64,000 nucleotides of DNA, taken from assembly GCF_020524765.1 (NCBI RefSeq), contig NZ_JAIVLR010000001.1:1488001-1552000 (forward strand), given 5' to 3'. This DNA is from Qipengyuania gaetbuli. GTDB taxonomy: Bacteria > Pseudomonadota > Alphaproteobacteria > Sphingomonadales > Sphingomonadaceae. The notes beneath the pieces were generated by a model, which saw nothing but the letters and a program-made list of their open reading frames with translations, did no database searches and was not told the origin of the DNA. The translations under genes and the position numbers were made by a program. Below are positions 1 through 9,306 of this stretch, piece by piece (position 1 is the first letter of the stretch; the number at the start of each line of letters is the position of its first letter).

Positions 1-546
1 GGTGCGATCATGGCTTCCAACACCAGCTCCATCCCGATCACGCGCATGGCGAATTACTCGCCCGATCCGGCGCGCTTCATCGGCCTGCATTTCTTCAACC
101 CCGTGCCGGTGATGGGCCTGATCGAAGTCATTCCCGGCCTCGCCACCAGCGAAGAAACGACCGCTCGCACCAAGGCATTTGCCGAGGCTTTGGGCAAGGA
201 AGTCGTGCTGTCGCAGGACGAGCCGGGCTTCGTCGTGAACCGCATCTTGCTGCCGATGATCAACGAGGCGATCTTCGTCCTTGGCCAGTCGACGGCCGGC
301 ATCGAGGATATCGACAAGGGCTGCCGCCTTGGTCTCAACCACCCGATGGGCCCGCTCCAGCTGGCCGATTTCGTCGGGCTCGACACCTGCCTCGACATCC
401 TGATGGTGCTGTATCGGACCACGCGTGACAGCAAGTACCGTCCCGCGCCGCTGCTGGTGAAATATGTCGAGGCCGGCTGGCTTGGCCGCAAGACCGGTCG
501 CGGCTTCTACGACTACTCGGGCGAGGTGCCGGCCCCCACGCGTTAG
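1..546 (+). CDS. 3-hydroxyacyl-CoA dehydrogenase (3-hydroxybutyryl-CoA type), C-terminal part
   Basis: The reading frame is open from base 1, so the gene starts upstream of the window. The visible 181 residues cover the end of the NAD-binding domain (the ASNTSS and FFNPVP motifs typical of the 3HCDH family) and the whole C-terminal helical domain with [11 protein letters not shown] and the [18 protein letters not shown] block. The family oxidises 3-hydroxyacyl-CoA to 3-oxoacyl-CoA with NAD+. Its catalytic His-Glu pair is the H of GLHFFNPV and a Glu in the following motif. The end GRGFYDY is the normal C-terminus of a single-domain 3-hydroxybutyryl-CoA dehydrogenase, so this is probably not a FadB-type fusion. 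The N-terminal Rossmann fold is not in view, and the exact substrate cannot be read from sequence. Confidence 0.92.
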   Translation, partial: GAIMASNTSSIPITRMANYSPDPARFIGLHFFNPVPVMGLIEVIPGLATSEETTARTKAFAEALGKEVVLSQDEPGFVVNRILLPMINEAIFVLGQSTAGIEDIDKGCRLGLNHPMGPLQLADFVGLDTCLDILMVLYRTTRDSKYRPAPLLVKYVEAGWLGRKTGRGFYDYSGEVPAPTR

Positions 547-593
547 GAACCGCGCAGGCCGCCCGCCCGTTGGTCATGCAAAGGAGATCTTGC

Positions 594-935
594 ATGACCG
601 ACACCAAGGCAGAGAGCCAGGAAATGCGCCAGTCGGGCCTCGCGCCCGAGACGCATAATGACGAGCAGGACGATCACCGCTCGCAGGCACAGGAAGTGGC
701 CGAGCAGGCCCGTTCGCTGACTTCGGAAACGCTTTCGCCGACCGAAAGTACAAAGGGTCCGCATTCCTCGGGTCTGATGGGCGATTCCACGCAGGACACC
801 GTCGATCACATGCGCGACATGGAAAGCTCGGGCCGGATCGACATGGGCGCATTTCGCGGCGAACCCAACATGGACGACAATGCCGGCAAGTATGGCGAAG
901 GCCATGATGCCGAATTCGAAGAGGACGACAGCTAG
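594..935 (+). CDS. Small acidic hypothetical protein
   Basis: This is a 113-residue protein rich in Glu, Asp, Gln and Ser with no signal peptide, membrane segment or cysteine. I do not recognise a family. The start is chosen at the ATG preceded by AAGGAG 7 bases upstream; a longer in-frame start 24 bases earlier has no such site. Its composition suggests a soluble, largely unstructured, possibly stress-related protein, but this is only an inference. Its stop codon overlaps by 4 bases the stop of the convergent DUF202 gene. Confidence 0.7.
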   Translation: MTDTKAESQEMRQSGLAPETHNDEQDDHRSQAQEVAEQARSLTSETLSPTESTKGPHSSGLMGDSTQDTVDHMRDMESSGRIDMGAFRGEPNMDDNAGKYGEGHDAEFEEDDS

Positions 936-1342
936 CCGCCCAGATTGCCGTCGTTGAGGATCCAGAGGCCTGCAGTCAGCACTAGCGAACCTGCGGCGAC
1001 CGAATAGGCGAGGGCGCGGAAGTTCGGTGTCGAAATGGCTTCGAACTTGTGCGCGTCGAGCCGTTCCAGCGTGCGACAAGCGCGTTTCTGGGCGGTGATC
1101 GCCAACCAGCCACCTGCAAGTATGAAGACCGTGGCGATGGCCTTCGCCAGCCACGGCGGGTCGAATGCGCCGAACACGGCCTTGAAGCCAAGGCCGATGC
1201 CGATAGCGGCGAAGGATGTCCGTATCCAGCCGGCAAAGGTCCGCTCCATCGCCATGATGTTGCGGTCTTCGGCAAGGTCGGTGCGCAGTTCAGCCCACTG
1301 GGTGCTCTTGTCGGGTTTCTCGGGCGGATCGTCCTGGGCCAT
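932..1342 (-). CDS. DUF202 (YidH-type) small membrane protein
   Basis: The 136-residue protein has the DUF202 signature: a soluble N-terminus with LAEDRNIMAMERTFAGWIRTS, then hydrophobic segments at about residues 43-62, 66-86 and 110-132. DUF202 proteins are small inner-membrane proteins of unknown function, and the conserved Ala/Glu-Arg-Thr stretch before the first membrane segment is well preserved here. It is convergent with the upstream small acidic gene and overlaps it by 4 bases at the 3' ends. The adjacent leftward gene at 1379-1723 lies 36 bases upstream, so the two could share a transcript. Confidence 0.8.
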   Translation of the reverse strand: MAQDDPPEKPDKSTQWAELRTDLAEDRNIMAMERTFAGWIRTSFAAIGIGLGFKAVFGAFDPPWLAKAIATVFILAGGWLAITAQKRACRTLERLDAHKFEAISTPNFRALAYSVAAGSLVLTAGLWILNDGNLGG

Positions 1343-1378
1343 GCCCTAGAAGCGAGCGAGGAAGGCAGGCGTTCCGGA

Positions 1379-1723
1379 TTACTGGGCCGCGACGGGGTCG
1401 GTCGAGACCAGCGGCTCGGTATCGTTGACCAGCCAGCTCTGGTCTTCCGGCGTCGTTTCGGCGGGCGCATCCAGGCTACCGGCTTCGGAATACCAGCTGT
1501 CGAGTTCGGGCGAGGCCTGCTGGCGCGGTTGCGCCTGTGCCTGCGCCGGGGCTGCGGCTGGCGCAGCCACTACGGGGCGCGCAGTGGCTTCGGCCGACTG
1601 GTCGGCAAGGCTCTGCAACATGCCCGGGTCTTCCTCGCGCCCTACCATCGCCACGACAGCGAGAAGGAACAGGCCGATCATCACGAGCTTCTTGCGCTGG
1701 GTGGTAAACAGGCTGGTTTCCAT
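1379..1723 (-). CDS. Hypothetical single-pass membrane protein downstream of mutS
   Basis: The 114-residue protein has a short basic N-terminus (TTQRKK), one hydrophobic segment at about residues 14-27, and then a low-complexity Ala/Pro/Gln-rich periplasmic-type linker and an acidic C-terminus. The topology suggests an inner-membrane anchor with an extracytoplasmic tail. I do not recognise a family. The ATG at 1723 is preferred to an in-frame TTG three codons earlier, but neither has a clear ribosome binding site. It starts 26 bases after the mutS stop on the same strand and is probably cotranscribed with it. Confidence 0.55.
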   Translation of the reverse strand: METSLFTTQRKKLVMIGLFLLAVVAMVGREEDPGMLQSLADQSAEATARPVVAAPAAAPAQAQAQPRQQASPELDSWYSEAGSLDAPAETTPEDQSWLVNDTEPLVSTDPVAAQ

Positions 1724-1749
1724 GACGCGCAACTATATGCGCGGCGCGG

Positions 1750-4374
1750 TTAAGCCTTCGTTGATCCGGCTTCGGCCTTGAGTTCGTAGAGTTTTTCCAG
1801 CGCCTCGCGCGGGCTGAGCGTGTCGACGTCAAGCGCTTCGAGCATCTTGCGCAAGCCGTCGTCGGCCGCTTCCGGCGCTTCGAGGCTGGCAGCGAACAGG
1901 GGCAAATCGCCAAGCCCGGCAGCAAGTCCGCCGGTTTCCGCGCGGCCCTTTTCCAGCTTGTCGAGCACCGCCTTGGCCCGCCGGATGATCGGCGCAGGCA
2001 CGCCAGCCAATTTGGCGACCGACAGGCCATAGCTGCGATCCGCCGCGCCCTTTGCGAGCTCGTGGAGCAGGACGAGGTCGCCCTTCCACTCGCGCGCCCG
2101 CACATGGTGGAGCGAAAGCGCATCGCAGGTGTCGGCGAGCCGGGACAGCTCGTGGTAGTGCGTTGCGAACAGGCAGCGACACTTCAGCTGCTCGTGCACG
2201 GCCTCCACCACCGCCCAGGCCAGCGCCATACCATCATAGGTCGACGTGCCGCGCCCCACTTCGTCGAGAATGACGAAACTGCGCTCGGTCGCCTGCGACA
2301 GGATGGCGGCGGTTTCCACCATCTCGACCATGAAGGTGGAGCGTCCGCGGGCAAGGTTGTCCGATGCCCCCACGCGGCTGAACAGGCGGTCGGCAAGGCC
2401 GATCCGCGCCGAGGAGGCAGGGACGAAGCTGCCGGCCTGCGCCAGCAACAGGATCAGCGCGTTCTGGCGCAGGAAGGTCGACTTGCCGCCCATGTTCGGG
2501 CCGCCGATGAGCCACAGGCGATCATCCGGCCCCAAGGCGCAATCGTTGGCGACGAAGCGTTCGCCTGCCTTGGCCAATGCCTGCTCCACGACCGGGTGAC
2601 GCCCGCCGGTCACTTCGAGGCAAGGCTCGTCGAGCATCTCGGGCCGCGACCAGTCGCCTTCCACTGCCCGTTCGGCGAGCGCTGCGGACACGTCGATGCG
2701 GGCAAGCGCGGCAGCAGTGGCTGCGATTGCCTCGCGCGCGGCCACGACTTCGCTGAGCAGGACCTCGAAATGCGCGTCCTCGGTGGCGAGTGCATGGCCG
2801 CCCGCTTCGGCGATCCGGGTCGCTTCCTCGTGCAGGCCGACCGAATTGAACCGCACCGCGCCGGCCATGGTCTGGCGATGGGTGAAGCCGCTGTCGGCTG
2901 CCATCAACTTGTCGCCGTGCTTGGCAGGAACTTCGATGAAATAGCCGAGCACCTTGTTGTGCTTGATCTTGAGCGAGGGCGTCCCGGTCTCTTCGCGGTA
3001 TTTCGCTTCCAGCGCGGCGATGGCCTTGCGGGCATTGCCCGAAGCTTCCCGCAGTGCGTCGAGCGAGTGGTCATAGCCGGCTGCAATGAAGCCGCCCTGA
3101 CTACGCTCGGTTGGCGGGGAGGGAACGAGCGCGCGGGCGAGGTGGTCGACCAGGGCCGCATGGCCGCCGAGGGCGCCCGTCATCCGCTGGAGCAGCGCTG
3201 GCAGGTCAGGGCTTGCGGCCAGCATGTCCCGAACGCGCCGCGCTTCCGACAGGCCGTCGCGGATCTGGCCCAGATCGCGCGGGCTGCCGCGCCCCGCGAC
3301 GAGGCGACCCAGAGCGCGGCCGATGTCCGGCGCCTGCCGCAACACTGCGCGCAGGTCGGCGCGCAGCAGGGGATCGGTGTGGAAATGCTGGACTGCGGCC
3401 AGCCGCTCCTCGATCGCACCCCGGTCGGCGAGCGGGGCGGAAAGGTCTTCGGCCAGTTGGCGAGCCCCTGCTCCCGTCGAACATCGATCGACACAGGCGA
3501 TGAGCGAACCGGTCCGTCCGCCGCCTTGCGCCTCGAGGATTTCGAGGCTGGCGCGCGTCGCTGCGTCCATGGCGAGATGCGCGCCGCTGCCGCGGGCGAC
3601 GGGAGGCAGCAGGAACGGCAGCGTGCCGCGCCCGGCATGGGCGAGATAGGCGACCAGTCCGCCTGCAGCCGCCAGCATGGGCCGCGTGAAATCGCCGAGC
3701 CCGTCAAGCGTCGCCACGCCGTGGACCGCCTTCAGCCGCGCTTCGCCTTCCTCGCTCCGGAAATCGGGACGCGGGCGGGGGATGACATCGGCAGGCGCAT
3801 CCTCCCAGTCATCGGGCGCGACGATCTCGCTTGCCCCAAGCCGCGCAAGGGCCGCATCGAGCGCCTGCGGCGCGCATTCTTCCAGTTCCATCCGCCCGGT
3901 CGAGATGTCGCAGGAAGCAAGGCCCACGCCGTCGCGTACCGGCGCGATGGCGACCAGCAGGTTGGCCCGGCGCGGCTCGAGCAGCGCCTCTTCGGTCAGC
4001 GTGCCGGCAGTGACGAAGCGCACGATATCGCGGGCGACCAGCGCCTTCGACGTCGGGGTGCCTTCGCGCTTCGCCCGCTCCTTGGCCTCGTCGGGCGTTT
4101 CAGTCTGTTCGGCGATGGCAACGCGGCAACCCGCCTTGATCAGCCGGGCGAGATAGCCTTCCGCCGCATGCACCGGTACGCCGCACATGGGCACAGGCTC
4201 GCCCCCGTGCTCGCCGCGGCTGGTCAGCGCGATGTCGAGCACTCCCGAGGCTACTTTCGCATCCTCGAAAAACAGCTCGAAGAAGTCGCCCATCCGGTAG
4301 AACAGCAGCGCATTGCCGGCCTCGCGTTTCAGCGCGAGATATTGCTGCATCATCGGGGTAGGCTTGCCGGACAT
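1750..4374 (-). CDS. mutS: DNA mismatch repair protein MutS
   Basis: The 874-residue product is close to the usual 850-900 for MutS. It recognises mismatches and small loops, then recruits MutL in an ATP-dependent way. The N-terminal mismatch-reading motif is seen as GDFFELF (Phe31, Glu33). Connector and core/lever domains follow. The ATPase has Walker [11 protein letters not shown], Walker [12 protein letters not shown] and the FATHYHEL switch near residues 615-740. The C-terminal helix-turn-helix and dimerisation region ends in acidic helices. It is divergent from maeB, leaving about 110 bases for both promoters. No anomaly is seen. Confidence 0.98.
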   Translation of the reverse strand: MSGKPTPMMQQYLALKREAGNALLFYRMGDFFELFFEDAKVASGVLDIALTSRGEHGGEPVPMCGVPVHAAEGYLARLIKAGCRVAIAEQTETPDEAKERAKREGTPTSKALVARDIVRFVTAGTLTEEALLEPRRANLLVAIAPVRDGVGLASCDISTGRMELEECAPQALDAALARLGASEIVAPDDWEDAPADVIPRPRPDFRSEEGEARLKAVHGVATLDGLGDFTRPMLAAAGGLVAYLAHAGRGTLPFLLPPVARGSGAHLAMDAATRASLEILEAQGGGRTGSLIACVDRCSTGAGARQLAEDLSAPLADRGAIEERLAAVQHFHTDPLLRADLRAVLRQAPDIGRALGRLVAGRGSPRDLGQIRDGLSEARRVRDMLAASPDLPALLQRMTGALGGHAALVDHLARALVPSPPTERSQGGFIAAGYDHSLDALREASGNARKAIAALEAKYREETGTPSLKIKHNKVLGYFIEVPAKHGDKLMAADSGFTHRQTMAGAVRFNSVGLHEEATRIAEAGGHALATEDAHFEVLLSEVVAAREAIAATAAALARIDVSAALAERAVEGDWSRPEMLDEPCLEVTGGRHPVVEQALAKAGERFVANDCALGPDDRLWLIGGPNMGGKSTFLRQNALILLLAQAGSFVPASSARIGLADRLFSRVGASDNLARGRSTFMVEMVETAAILSQATERSFVILDEVGRGTSTYDGMALAWAVVEAVHEQLKCRCLFATHYHELSRLADTCDALSLHHVRAREWKGDLVLLHELAKGAADRSYGLSVAKLAGVPAPIIRRAKAVLDKLEKGRAETGGLAAGLGDLPLFAASLEAPEAADDGLRKMLEALDVDTLSPREALEKLYELKAEAGSTKA

Positions 4375-4487
4375 GGGACCGGCCTAGCGAGGGGCTTGGC
4401 GATTCGGGAGTCGGCGGGAGGCGCCTTTCCCCTATGACTTCGCGGAAAATGCCCTTAGGGCGGGGCCGGATAGAGACAAGGACGCAC

Positions 4488-6752
4488 ATGGACGACGAGA
4501 AACCGACCGCATTCACCACGCGCGAGGCGCTGTTCTACCACGAGACCATCCGTCCCGGTAAGATCGAGATCATCGCATCGAAGCCGATGGCGAGCCAGCG
4601 CGACCTGTCGCTTGCCTATTCGCCGGGCGTCGCCGCGCCGGTCGAAGCGATTGCAGCCAATCCGCAGGATGCGGCGAAATACACCGCGCGCTCGAACCTC
4701 GTCGCGGTGATCTCCAACGGCACCGCCATTCTTGGCCTCGGCAATCTGGGCGCACTCGCGTCGAAGCCGGTGATGGAAGGCAAGGCCGTCCTGTTCAAGC
4801 GCTTCGCCGATGTCGATTCCATCGATCTCGAACTCGACACCGAAGATCCCGACAAGTTCATCGAGGCGGTCGCGCTGATGGAGCCGAGCTTCGGCGGCAT
4901 CAACCTCGAAGACATCGCTGCGCCGGAATGCTTCATCATCGAGCAGGCGCTGCGCGAACGCATGAACATCCCGGTCATGCATGACGACCAGCACGGCACC
5001 GCGATCATTTCCGCCGCTGGCCTGATCAATGCCTGCCACCTGACCGGCCGCAAGCTCGAAGACGTGAAGATGGTGGTCAACGGGGCAGGGGCATCGGCGC
5101 TCGCCTGCACCGCGCTCATCAAGTCGGTCGGCGTGCGCCACGAGAACGTTATCGTGTGCGATCGCACGGGCCCGATCTATCCGGGCCGCGATGGCGTCGA
5201 TCAGTGGAAGAGCGCGCACGCAGTCGAAACCGAGGCCCGCAGCCTCGAAGAAGCGCTCGAAGGTGCCGACGTCTTCCTCGGCCTCTCGGCGGCCGGCGCA
5301 CTGAAGCCCGAATGGGTCGCCAGGATGGCGGACAAGCCGATCATCTTTGCCATGGCCAATCCGGTGCCCGAAATCATGCCGGAAGATGCCAAGGCTGTGC
5401 GCCCCGATGCGATCATCGCCACCGGGCGCAGCGACTATCCCAACCAGGTCAATAACGTGCTGGGCTTCCCCTTCATCTTCCGCGGCGCGCTCGACGTGCA
5501 GGCGACAGCGATCAACGAGGAAATGAAGATTGCCGCTGCCCGGGCCATCGCCGAACTGGCGCGCGAGCGCGTGCCCGAGGAAGTGGCCGCCGCCTACGGA
5601 GTGACCCACCAGTTCGGCGAGGAATACATCATTCCCGCGCCCTTTGATCCGCGTCTCATGGAAGTCGTCTCCAGCGCGGTCGCGCAGGCGGCGATGGATT
5701 CGGGCGTGGCGCAGGCCCCGATCGAGAACATGGAGGAATACCGCCACAAGCTGAAGGCCCGCCTCAACCCGACCACGGCGGCACTGACCAATATTTACGA
5801 ACTCGCCAAGGCGAATCCCAAGCGCATGGTCTTTGCCGAAGCGGAAGAGGAAGTGGCGCTTCGCGCTGCGATCCAGTTCCGCGATTTTGGCTATGGCGAA
5901 CCGATCCTTGTCGGTCGCACCGAGAAGGTGCGCGAGAAGCTGGTCGAACTGGCGGTGGAAGATCCCGACGACTGGATCATCGAGAACTCGGCCGTGTCGG
6001 ACAAGGTCCCGGCCATGGTCGACTATCTCTACAAGCGCATGCAGCGCCGCGGTTATACCGAGCGCGACGTGGGCCGCATGGTCAATCAGGAGCGCAACGT
6101 CTTCGCCGCCTTGCTGGTGGCGCTGGGCCATGGCGACGGGATGATTTCGGGCCTTACCCGCACCTTCGCGCAGACCGCGCGTGAGGTCGGCCGCGTGCTT
6201 GATGCGAAGCCCGGCGCAGTGCCGTTCGGCATCCACATGATGATCGGCAAGAACCAGACGACCTTCCTTGCCGACACGACCATCAACGAGCGGCCGAGCG
6301 CCGAACAGCTGGCCCACATCGCGCGCGAGACGGCTGCCGTCGCGCGCCGCATGGGGCACGAACCGCGCGTCGCCTTCATGTCCTATTCCACTTTCGGCAA
6401 TCCGTCGGGCCAGTGGCTGGCCAATATCCGCGATGCGGTGGCGCTGCTCGATGCCGACCCGAACGTGAACTTCGAATACGAGGGCGAAATGGCGCCCGAT
6501 GCCGCGCTCAACCCCAAGGTCATGGCGCTTTATCCCTTCAGTCGCCTGTCGGGTCCGGCCAACGTGCTGATCATGCCCGGCCTGCAATCGGCGAACCTGT
6601 CGGCCAAGCTGCTGCGCGAACTCGGCGGCGAGACCACGGTCGGGCCGATGATGATCGGGATGGAAAAGCCGGTGCAGATCGCGCCGATGACCTCGATTGC
6701 GCCCGATATCCTGACGCTGGCGGTGCTGGCGAGTGCGGGCGTGCTGGGCTGA
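4488..6752 (+). CDS. maeB: NADP-dependent malic enzyme with phosphotransacetylase-like domain
   Basis: The 754-residue protein decarboxylates malate to pyruvate, normally making NADPH. The malic N-terminal domain (about 15-160) has SLAYSPGVAAP and the metal-site stretch GGINLEDIAAPECF. The NAD(P)-binding domain has HDDQHGTAI and VNGAGASA (about 165-400). A phosphate acetyltransferase-like domain follows at about 430-750, as in Gram-negative MaeB proteins, where it acts in allosteric control rather than catalysis. The start is the ATG at 4488 with GACAAGGA upstream; an earlier in-frame ATG at 4434 would add 18 poorly conserved residues. It is divergent from mutS. Confidence 0.96.
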   Translation: MDDEKPTAFTTREALFYHETIRPGKIEIIASKPMASQRDLSLAYSPGVAAPVEAIAANPQDAAKYTARSNLVAVISNGTAILGLGNLGALASKPVMEGKAVLFKRFADVDSIDLELDTEDPDKFIEAVALMEPSFGGINLEDIAAPECFIIEQALRERMNIPVMHDDQHGTAIISAAGLINACHLTGRKLEDVKMVVNGAGASALACTALIKSVGVRHENVIVCDRTGPIYPGRDGVDQWKSAHAVETEARSLEEALEGADVFLGLSAAGALKPEWVARMADKPIIFAMANPVPEIMPEDAKAVRPDAIIATGRSDYPNQVNNVLGFPFIFRGALDVQATAINEEMKIAAARAIAELARERVPEEVAAAYGVTHQFGEEYIIPAPFDPRLMEVVSSAVAQAAMDSGVAQAPIENMEEYRHKLKARLNPTTAALTNIYELAKANPKRMVFAEAEEEVALRAAIQFRDFGYGEPILVGRTEKVREKLVELAVEDPDDWIIENSAVSDKVPAMVDYLYKRMQRRGYTERDVGRMVNQERNVFAALLVALGHGDGMISGLTRTFAQTAREVGRVLDAKPGAVPFGIHMMIGKNQTTFLADTTINERPSAEQLAHIARETAAVARRMGHEPRVAFMSYSTFGNPSGQWLANIRDAVALLDADPNVNFEYEGEMAPDAALNPKVMALYPFSRLSGPANVLIMPGLQSANLSAKLLRELGGETTVGPMMIGMEKPVQIAPMTSIAPDILTLAVLASAGVLG

Positions 6753-6756
6753 CGCC

Positions 6757-7893
6757 TTGATCGGCTCGCAGCGCCACCTGTTCTCGATCCCGCGGGAGGT
6801 TCACTATCTCAGCTGCGCCTATATGGCGCCGCACTCGCACGCGGTCACGGCGGCGATGGTGGAAGGCGCGCGGCTGAAGGAGCAGCCGTGGGATTTCCGC
6901 CCGCCCGACTTCTTTCGCGTGGTCGAGGATTTCCGGTCCAAGGCGGCGGGACTGGCCGGGGTCGATGCCGATTGCATCGCCGTGGTGCCGTCCGTCAGCT
7001 ATGCGATTTCCGTGGCGGCGAAGAACCTCTCGCTGGGGCCGGGCCGCAAGGTGGTGACGCTGGGCGACCAGTTTCCTTCCAACGTCTATCCCTGGCAGGA
7101 GAAGGCCAAGCGCGAAGGCGGCGAGGTGATTGCGGTGCAGCGCCCGTCGCAGGATTGCTGGACCGGCGCAGTCCTCGACGCGATCGGCGAGGATACCGCC
7201 ATCGTTGCCGTGCCAAACTGCCACTGGGCAGACGGACGCGTGGTCGATCTGGTGAGGGTCGGCGAAAGGTGCCGCCAAACCGGCGCCGCGCTGGTGCTGG
7301 ATCTGACCCAGTCGCTGGGCGCAATGCCGCTCGATTTCGCGGCGGTGAAGCCCGATTTCGCGGTTGCCGCCTGCTACAAGTGGCTGATGGGGCCCTATGG
7401 CATCGGGATGCTCTACGTCGATCCGAAGCATCACGGGGGCGAGCCGATCGAGCACAATTGGATCAACCGCGCCGGATCGGAGGATTTTGCCCGGCTGGTC
7501 GACTATCGCGACGATTTCCAGCCTGGCGCACGGCGTTTCGACATGGGTGAGAAATCCAATGCCCCGCTGTTGATGGGGGCGGGCGCAGCGCTCGATTTCC
7601 TGACCGGTCACGGGGTCGACGCGATCGCCGAGACACTTGCCGCGAAGACGCAGGCGATCGCCGAGGAGGCGGCGACCCTCGGCCTGGGGGCAGCGCCGCT
7701 CGGCACGCGCGCGGCGCATTTCCTCGGGCTCGAATTCCCCGGCGGCCTGCCTGCGGGGCTGCCCGAGAAACTGGCGGAGGCGCAGGTGTTCGTTTCGGCC
7801 CGCGGCCAGTCGCTGCGCGTCACTCCGCATCTCTACAATGACGAGGAAGATTCGGCGGCGCTGCTGGACACGCTCCGGCAGGTTCTCGCCTAG
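6757..7893 (+). CDS. Class V aminotransferase-fold PLP enzyme
   Basis: The product is about 378 residues of the class V aminotransferase / kynureninase / isopenicillin-N-epimerase-like group. The likely PLP lysine is in AACYKWLMGPYG (near residue 205), and the PLP-binding Asp and Gln are in VLDLTQSLG. The substrate is unknown: class V members include cysteine desulfurases, kynureninases and epimerases, and this one has no Cys-containing desulfurase loop that I can see. The start is uncertain. A TTG at 6757 lies just after the maeB stop; a GTG at 6733 would overlap maeB by 20 bases. No clear ribosome binding site supports either. It is probably cotranscribed with maeB. Confidence 0.85.
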   Translation: MIGSQRHLFSIPREVHYLSCAYMAPHSHAVTAAMVEGARLKEQPWDFRPPDFFRVVEDFRSKAAGLAGVDADCIAVVPSVSYAISVAAKNLSLGPGRKVVTLGDQFPSNVYPWQEKAKREGGEVIAVQRPSQDCWTGAVLDAIGEDTAIVAVPNCHWADGRVVDLVRVGERCRQTGAALVLDLTQSLGAMPLDFAAVKPDFAVAACYKWLMGPYGIGMLYVDPKHHGGEPIEHNWINRAGSEDFARLVDYRDDFQPGARRFDMGEKSNAPLLMGAGAALDFLTGHGVDAIAETLAAKTQAIAEEAATLGLGAAPLGTRAAHFLGLEFPGGLPAGLPEKLAEAQVFVSARGQSLRVTPHLYNDEEDSAALLDTLRQVLA

Positions 7894-7931
7894 CTTCCCG
7901 CACGGCTCGTCGAGCGGTTCTGCAAGCTGGC

Positions 7932-7975
7932 CGCGCGGTTAAGCCGCGCGCAAGGCGGCCTTGCGCAAAGGCCGC
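7932..7975 (+). other. Tandem GC-rich hairpins upstream of the porin gene
   Basis: Two perfect inverted repeats lie back to back between the aminotransferase and the outer-membrane gene: CGCGCGG-TTAAG-CCGCGCG (7932-7950) and GCGGCCTT-GCGCA-AAGGCCGC (7955-7975). Neither is followed by a T tract, so they are not standard intrinsic terminators. They may end the upstream transcript weakly or form a structured 5' leader for the gene at 8014. Confidence 0.5.
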
Positions 7976-8013
7976 GCCCCAACGGGGAAAGCAGAACAAG
8001 GAATACCCACAAC

Positions 8014-8622
8014 ATGAAGAAAATCATCGCGCTCGCCGCCATCGGTGCAGGCTTCGCTGCCGCGCCGGCCATGGCGCAGGACCAGAACGCCGCTCCCGGC
8101 GGACTCCATATCGGCGTGATCGGCGGCTACCAGGGCCTTGACGTGGATGCGGCCGACGGCAGCGCCACCGCCAGCGCCGACAGCGCCGTCTACGGCATCA
8201 CGGCAGGCTACGACCTCAGCCTCGGAAGCGCCTTCGTCGGCCTCGAGGGCGAGCTGTCGACTAGCGACGGTTCGACCAGCTTCCCGGACAGCTTCGGCGG
8301 TGCGCGTGAAGGCCTTGAAGCCAACGGCCAGTATTATGTCGGCGCGCGCGCCGGCTTCGCCATCACGCCTGGCATCGCGGCTTACGGCAAGGCCGGTTAC
8401 ACCGCGCTCGACACCAAGGCCTTCACCGAAAGCGGTTCGCTGTCCGATCTCGACGAGAATGCCGACGGCTTCCGCTACGGCGCGGGCCTGCAGTTCCAGC
8501 TGCCCGGCGCGCTGGAAGCGAAGGTCGAATACCGCCGTTCGAAGTACAATGACCTGGCCGATCTCGACCAGGGCGATGCCACGACCGACCAGCTGGTTGC
8601 AGGCGTCGGTTTCCGGTTCTGA
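8014..8622 (+). CDS. Outer-membrane beta-barrel protein (opacity/porin family)
   Basis: The 202-residue protein has a clear signal peptide (MKKIIALAAIG... cleaved after AMA-QD near residue 22). The mature part is made of alternating hydrophobic strands ending in an aromatic residue (GVGFRF), the usual C-terminal signature for BAM-dependent outer-membrane insertion. Length and pattern fit an eight-stranded OmpA/opacity-type barrel without a peptidoglycan-binding domain. A GCAGAACAAGGA site lies before the ATG. The gene appears monocistronic and is preceded by strong hairpins. Confidence 0.85.
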   Translation: MKKIIALAAIGAGFAAAPAMAQDQNAAPGGLHIGVIGGYQGLDVDAADGSATASADSAVYGITAGYDLSLGSAFVGLEGELSTSDGSTSFPDSFGGAREGLEANGQYYVGARAGFAITPGIAAYGKAGYTALDTKAFTESGSLSDLDENADGFRYGAGLQFQLPGALEAKVEYRRSKYNDLADLDQGDATTDQLVAGVGFRF

Positions 8623-8652
8623 CCGGGCAAACCTTCTGGCGCCCGTGAGGCG

Positions 8653-9306
8653 CTAGAACGGCAGGTCCTTGCCGGTGTAGTCGACGTAGCGAAACTCTCC
8701 TCCCCCCGCGCTCTCGACTACATCGGCAAGGCCCTTCACGCTTTCATCGACGCTGGTCGGCGCATTTGGCCCGCCCATGTCGGTCTGGACCCAGCCGGGA
8801 TGGAGCGCCAGCGTCGCGATGTTGCGCGGTCCGGCATCCTGTTCCGCCACGCCCTTGGCCAGCATGTTGAGCGCGCACTTGCTGGTGCGGTAAAGTTCGT
8901 ACCCGCCCGAGCTGTCCTCGATCGAGCCCATCAGCGAGGTCATGAAGGCGATGGTCCCGCCATCCGCCACGCGGGGCAGCAGCGTCTTGGCCAGCCGCAC
9001 CGGGCCGAAGGCGTTGGTCATCATGACCTCTGCCACTTCCTCGCCCGTAGCCTGCTCGGCCGACTGGTGCCTTGCGCCGGTGATGCCAGCGTTGACGATC
9101 AGCGCATCGAGCGGGGTGTCGAAGCCTTCGAAACTGTCCGGATCGGTCACGTCCATCGTCTGGATCGTCACACCGCCAAGGGCATGAAGTTCGTCGCTGT
9201 GCGAGCGTTCGGTCGCGATCACGTTCCAGCCGCGCGCTTTGAATTCGCGTGCGAGGCCGAGGCCGATGCCGCGCGATGCGCCGACGATGAGGATGGTCTT
9301 GCTCAT
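8653..9306 (-). CDS. Short-chain dehydrogenase/reductase (SDR)
   Basis: The 217-residue classical SDR has a nucleotide-binding loop GASRGIG (residues 9-15), NAG at the end of strand 4, a catalytic Ser and the YRTSK motif giving the Tyr-Lys pair. It is close to the C-factor-like/YciK-type SDRs that lack a long substrate loop, so the substrate cannot be deduced. The C-terminal motif PGWVQTDMGG is typical of this subgroup. The start ATG overlaps the stop of the aldehyde dehydrogenase gene by 4 bases (ATGA-type junction), so the two genes are translationally coupled and may act on related carbonyl compounds. Confidence 0.88.
   Translation of the reverse strand: MSKTILIVGASRGIGLGLAREFKARGWNVIATERSHSDELHALGGVTIQTMDVTDPDSFEGFDTPLDALIVNAGITGARHQSAEQATGEEVAEVMMTNAFGPVRLAKTLLPRVADGGTIAFMTSLMGSIEDSSGGYELYRTSKCALNMLAKGVAEQDAGPRNIATLALHPGWVQTDMGGPNAPTSVDESVKGLADVVESAGGGEFRYVDYTGKDLPF

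Noticed and set aside
2062..4437. 791-residue open frame on the plus strand over mutS
   Set aside because: Antisense to a complete, motif-perfect mutS; no ribosome binding site or family resemblance.
4455..6587. 710-residue minus-strand open frame over maeB
   Set aside because: Antisense to the intact malic enzyme gene; composition is His/Arg-rich and no family is recognised.
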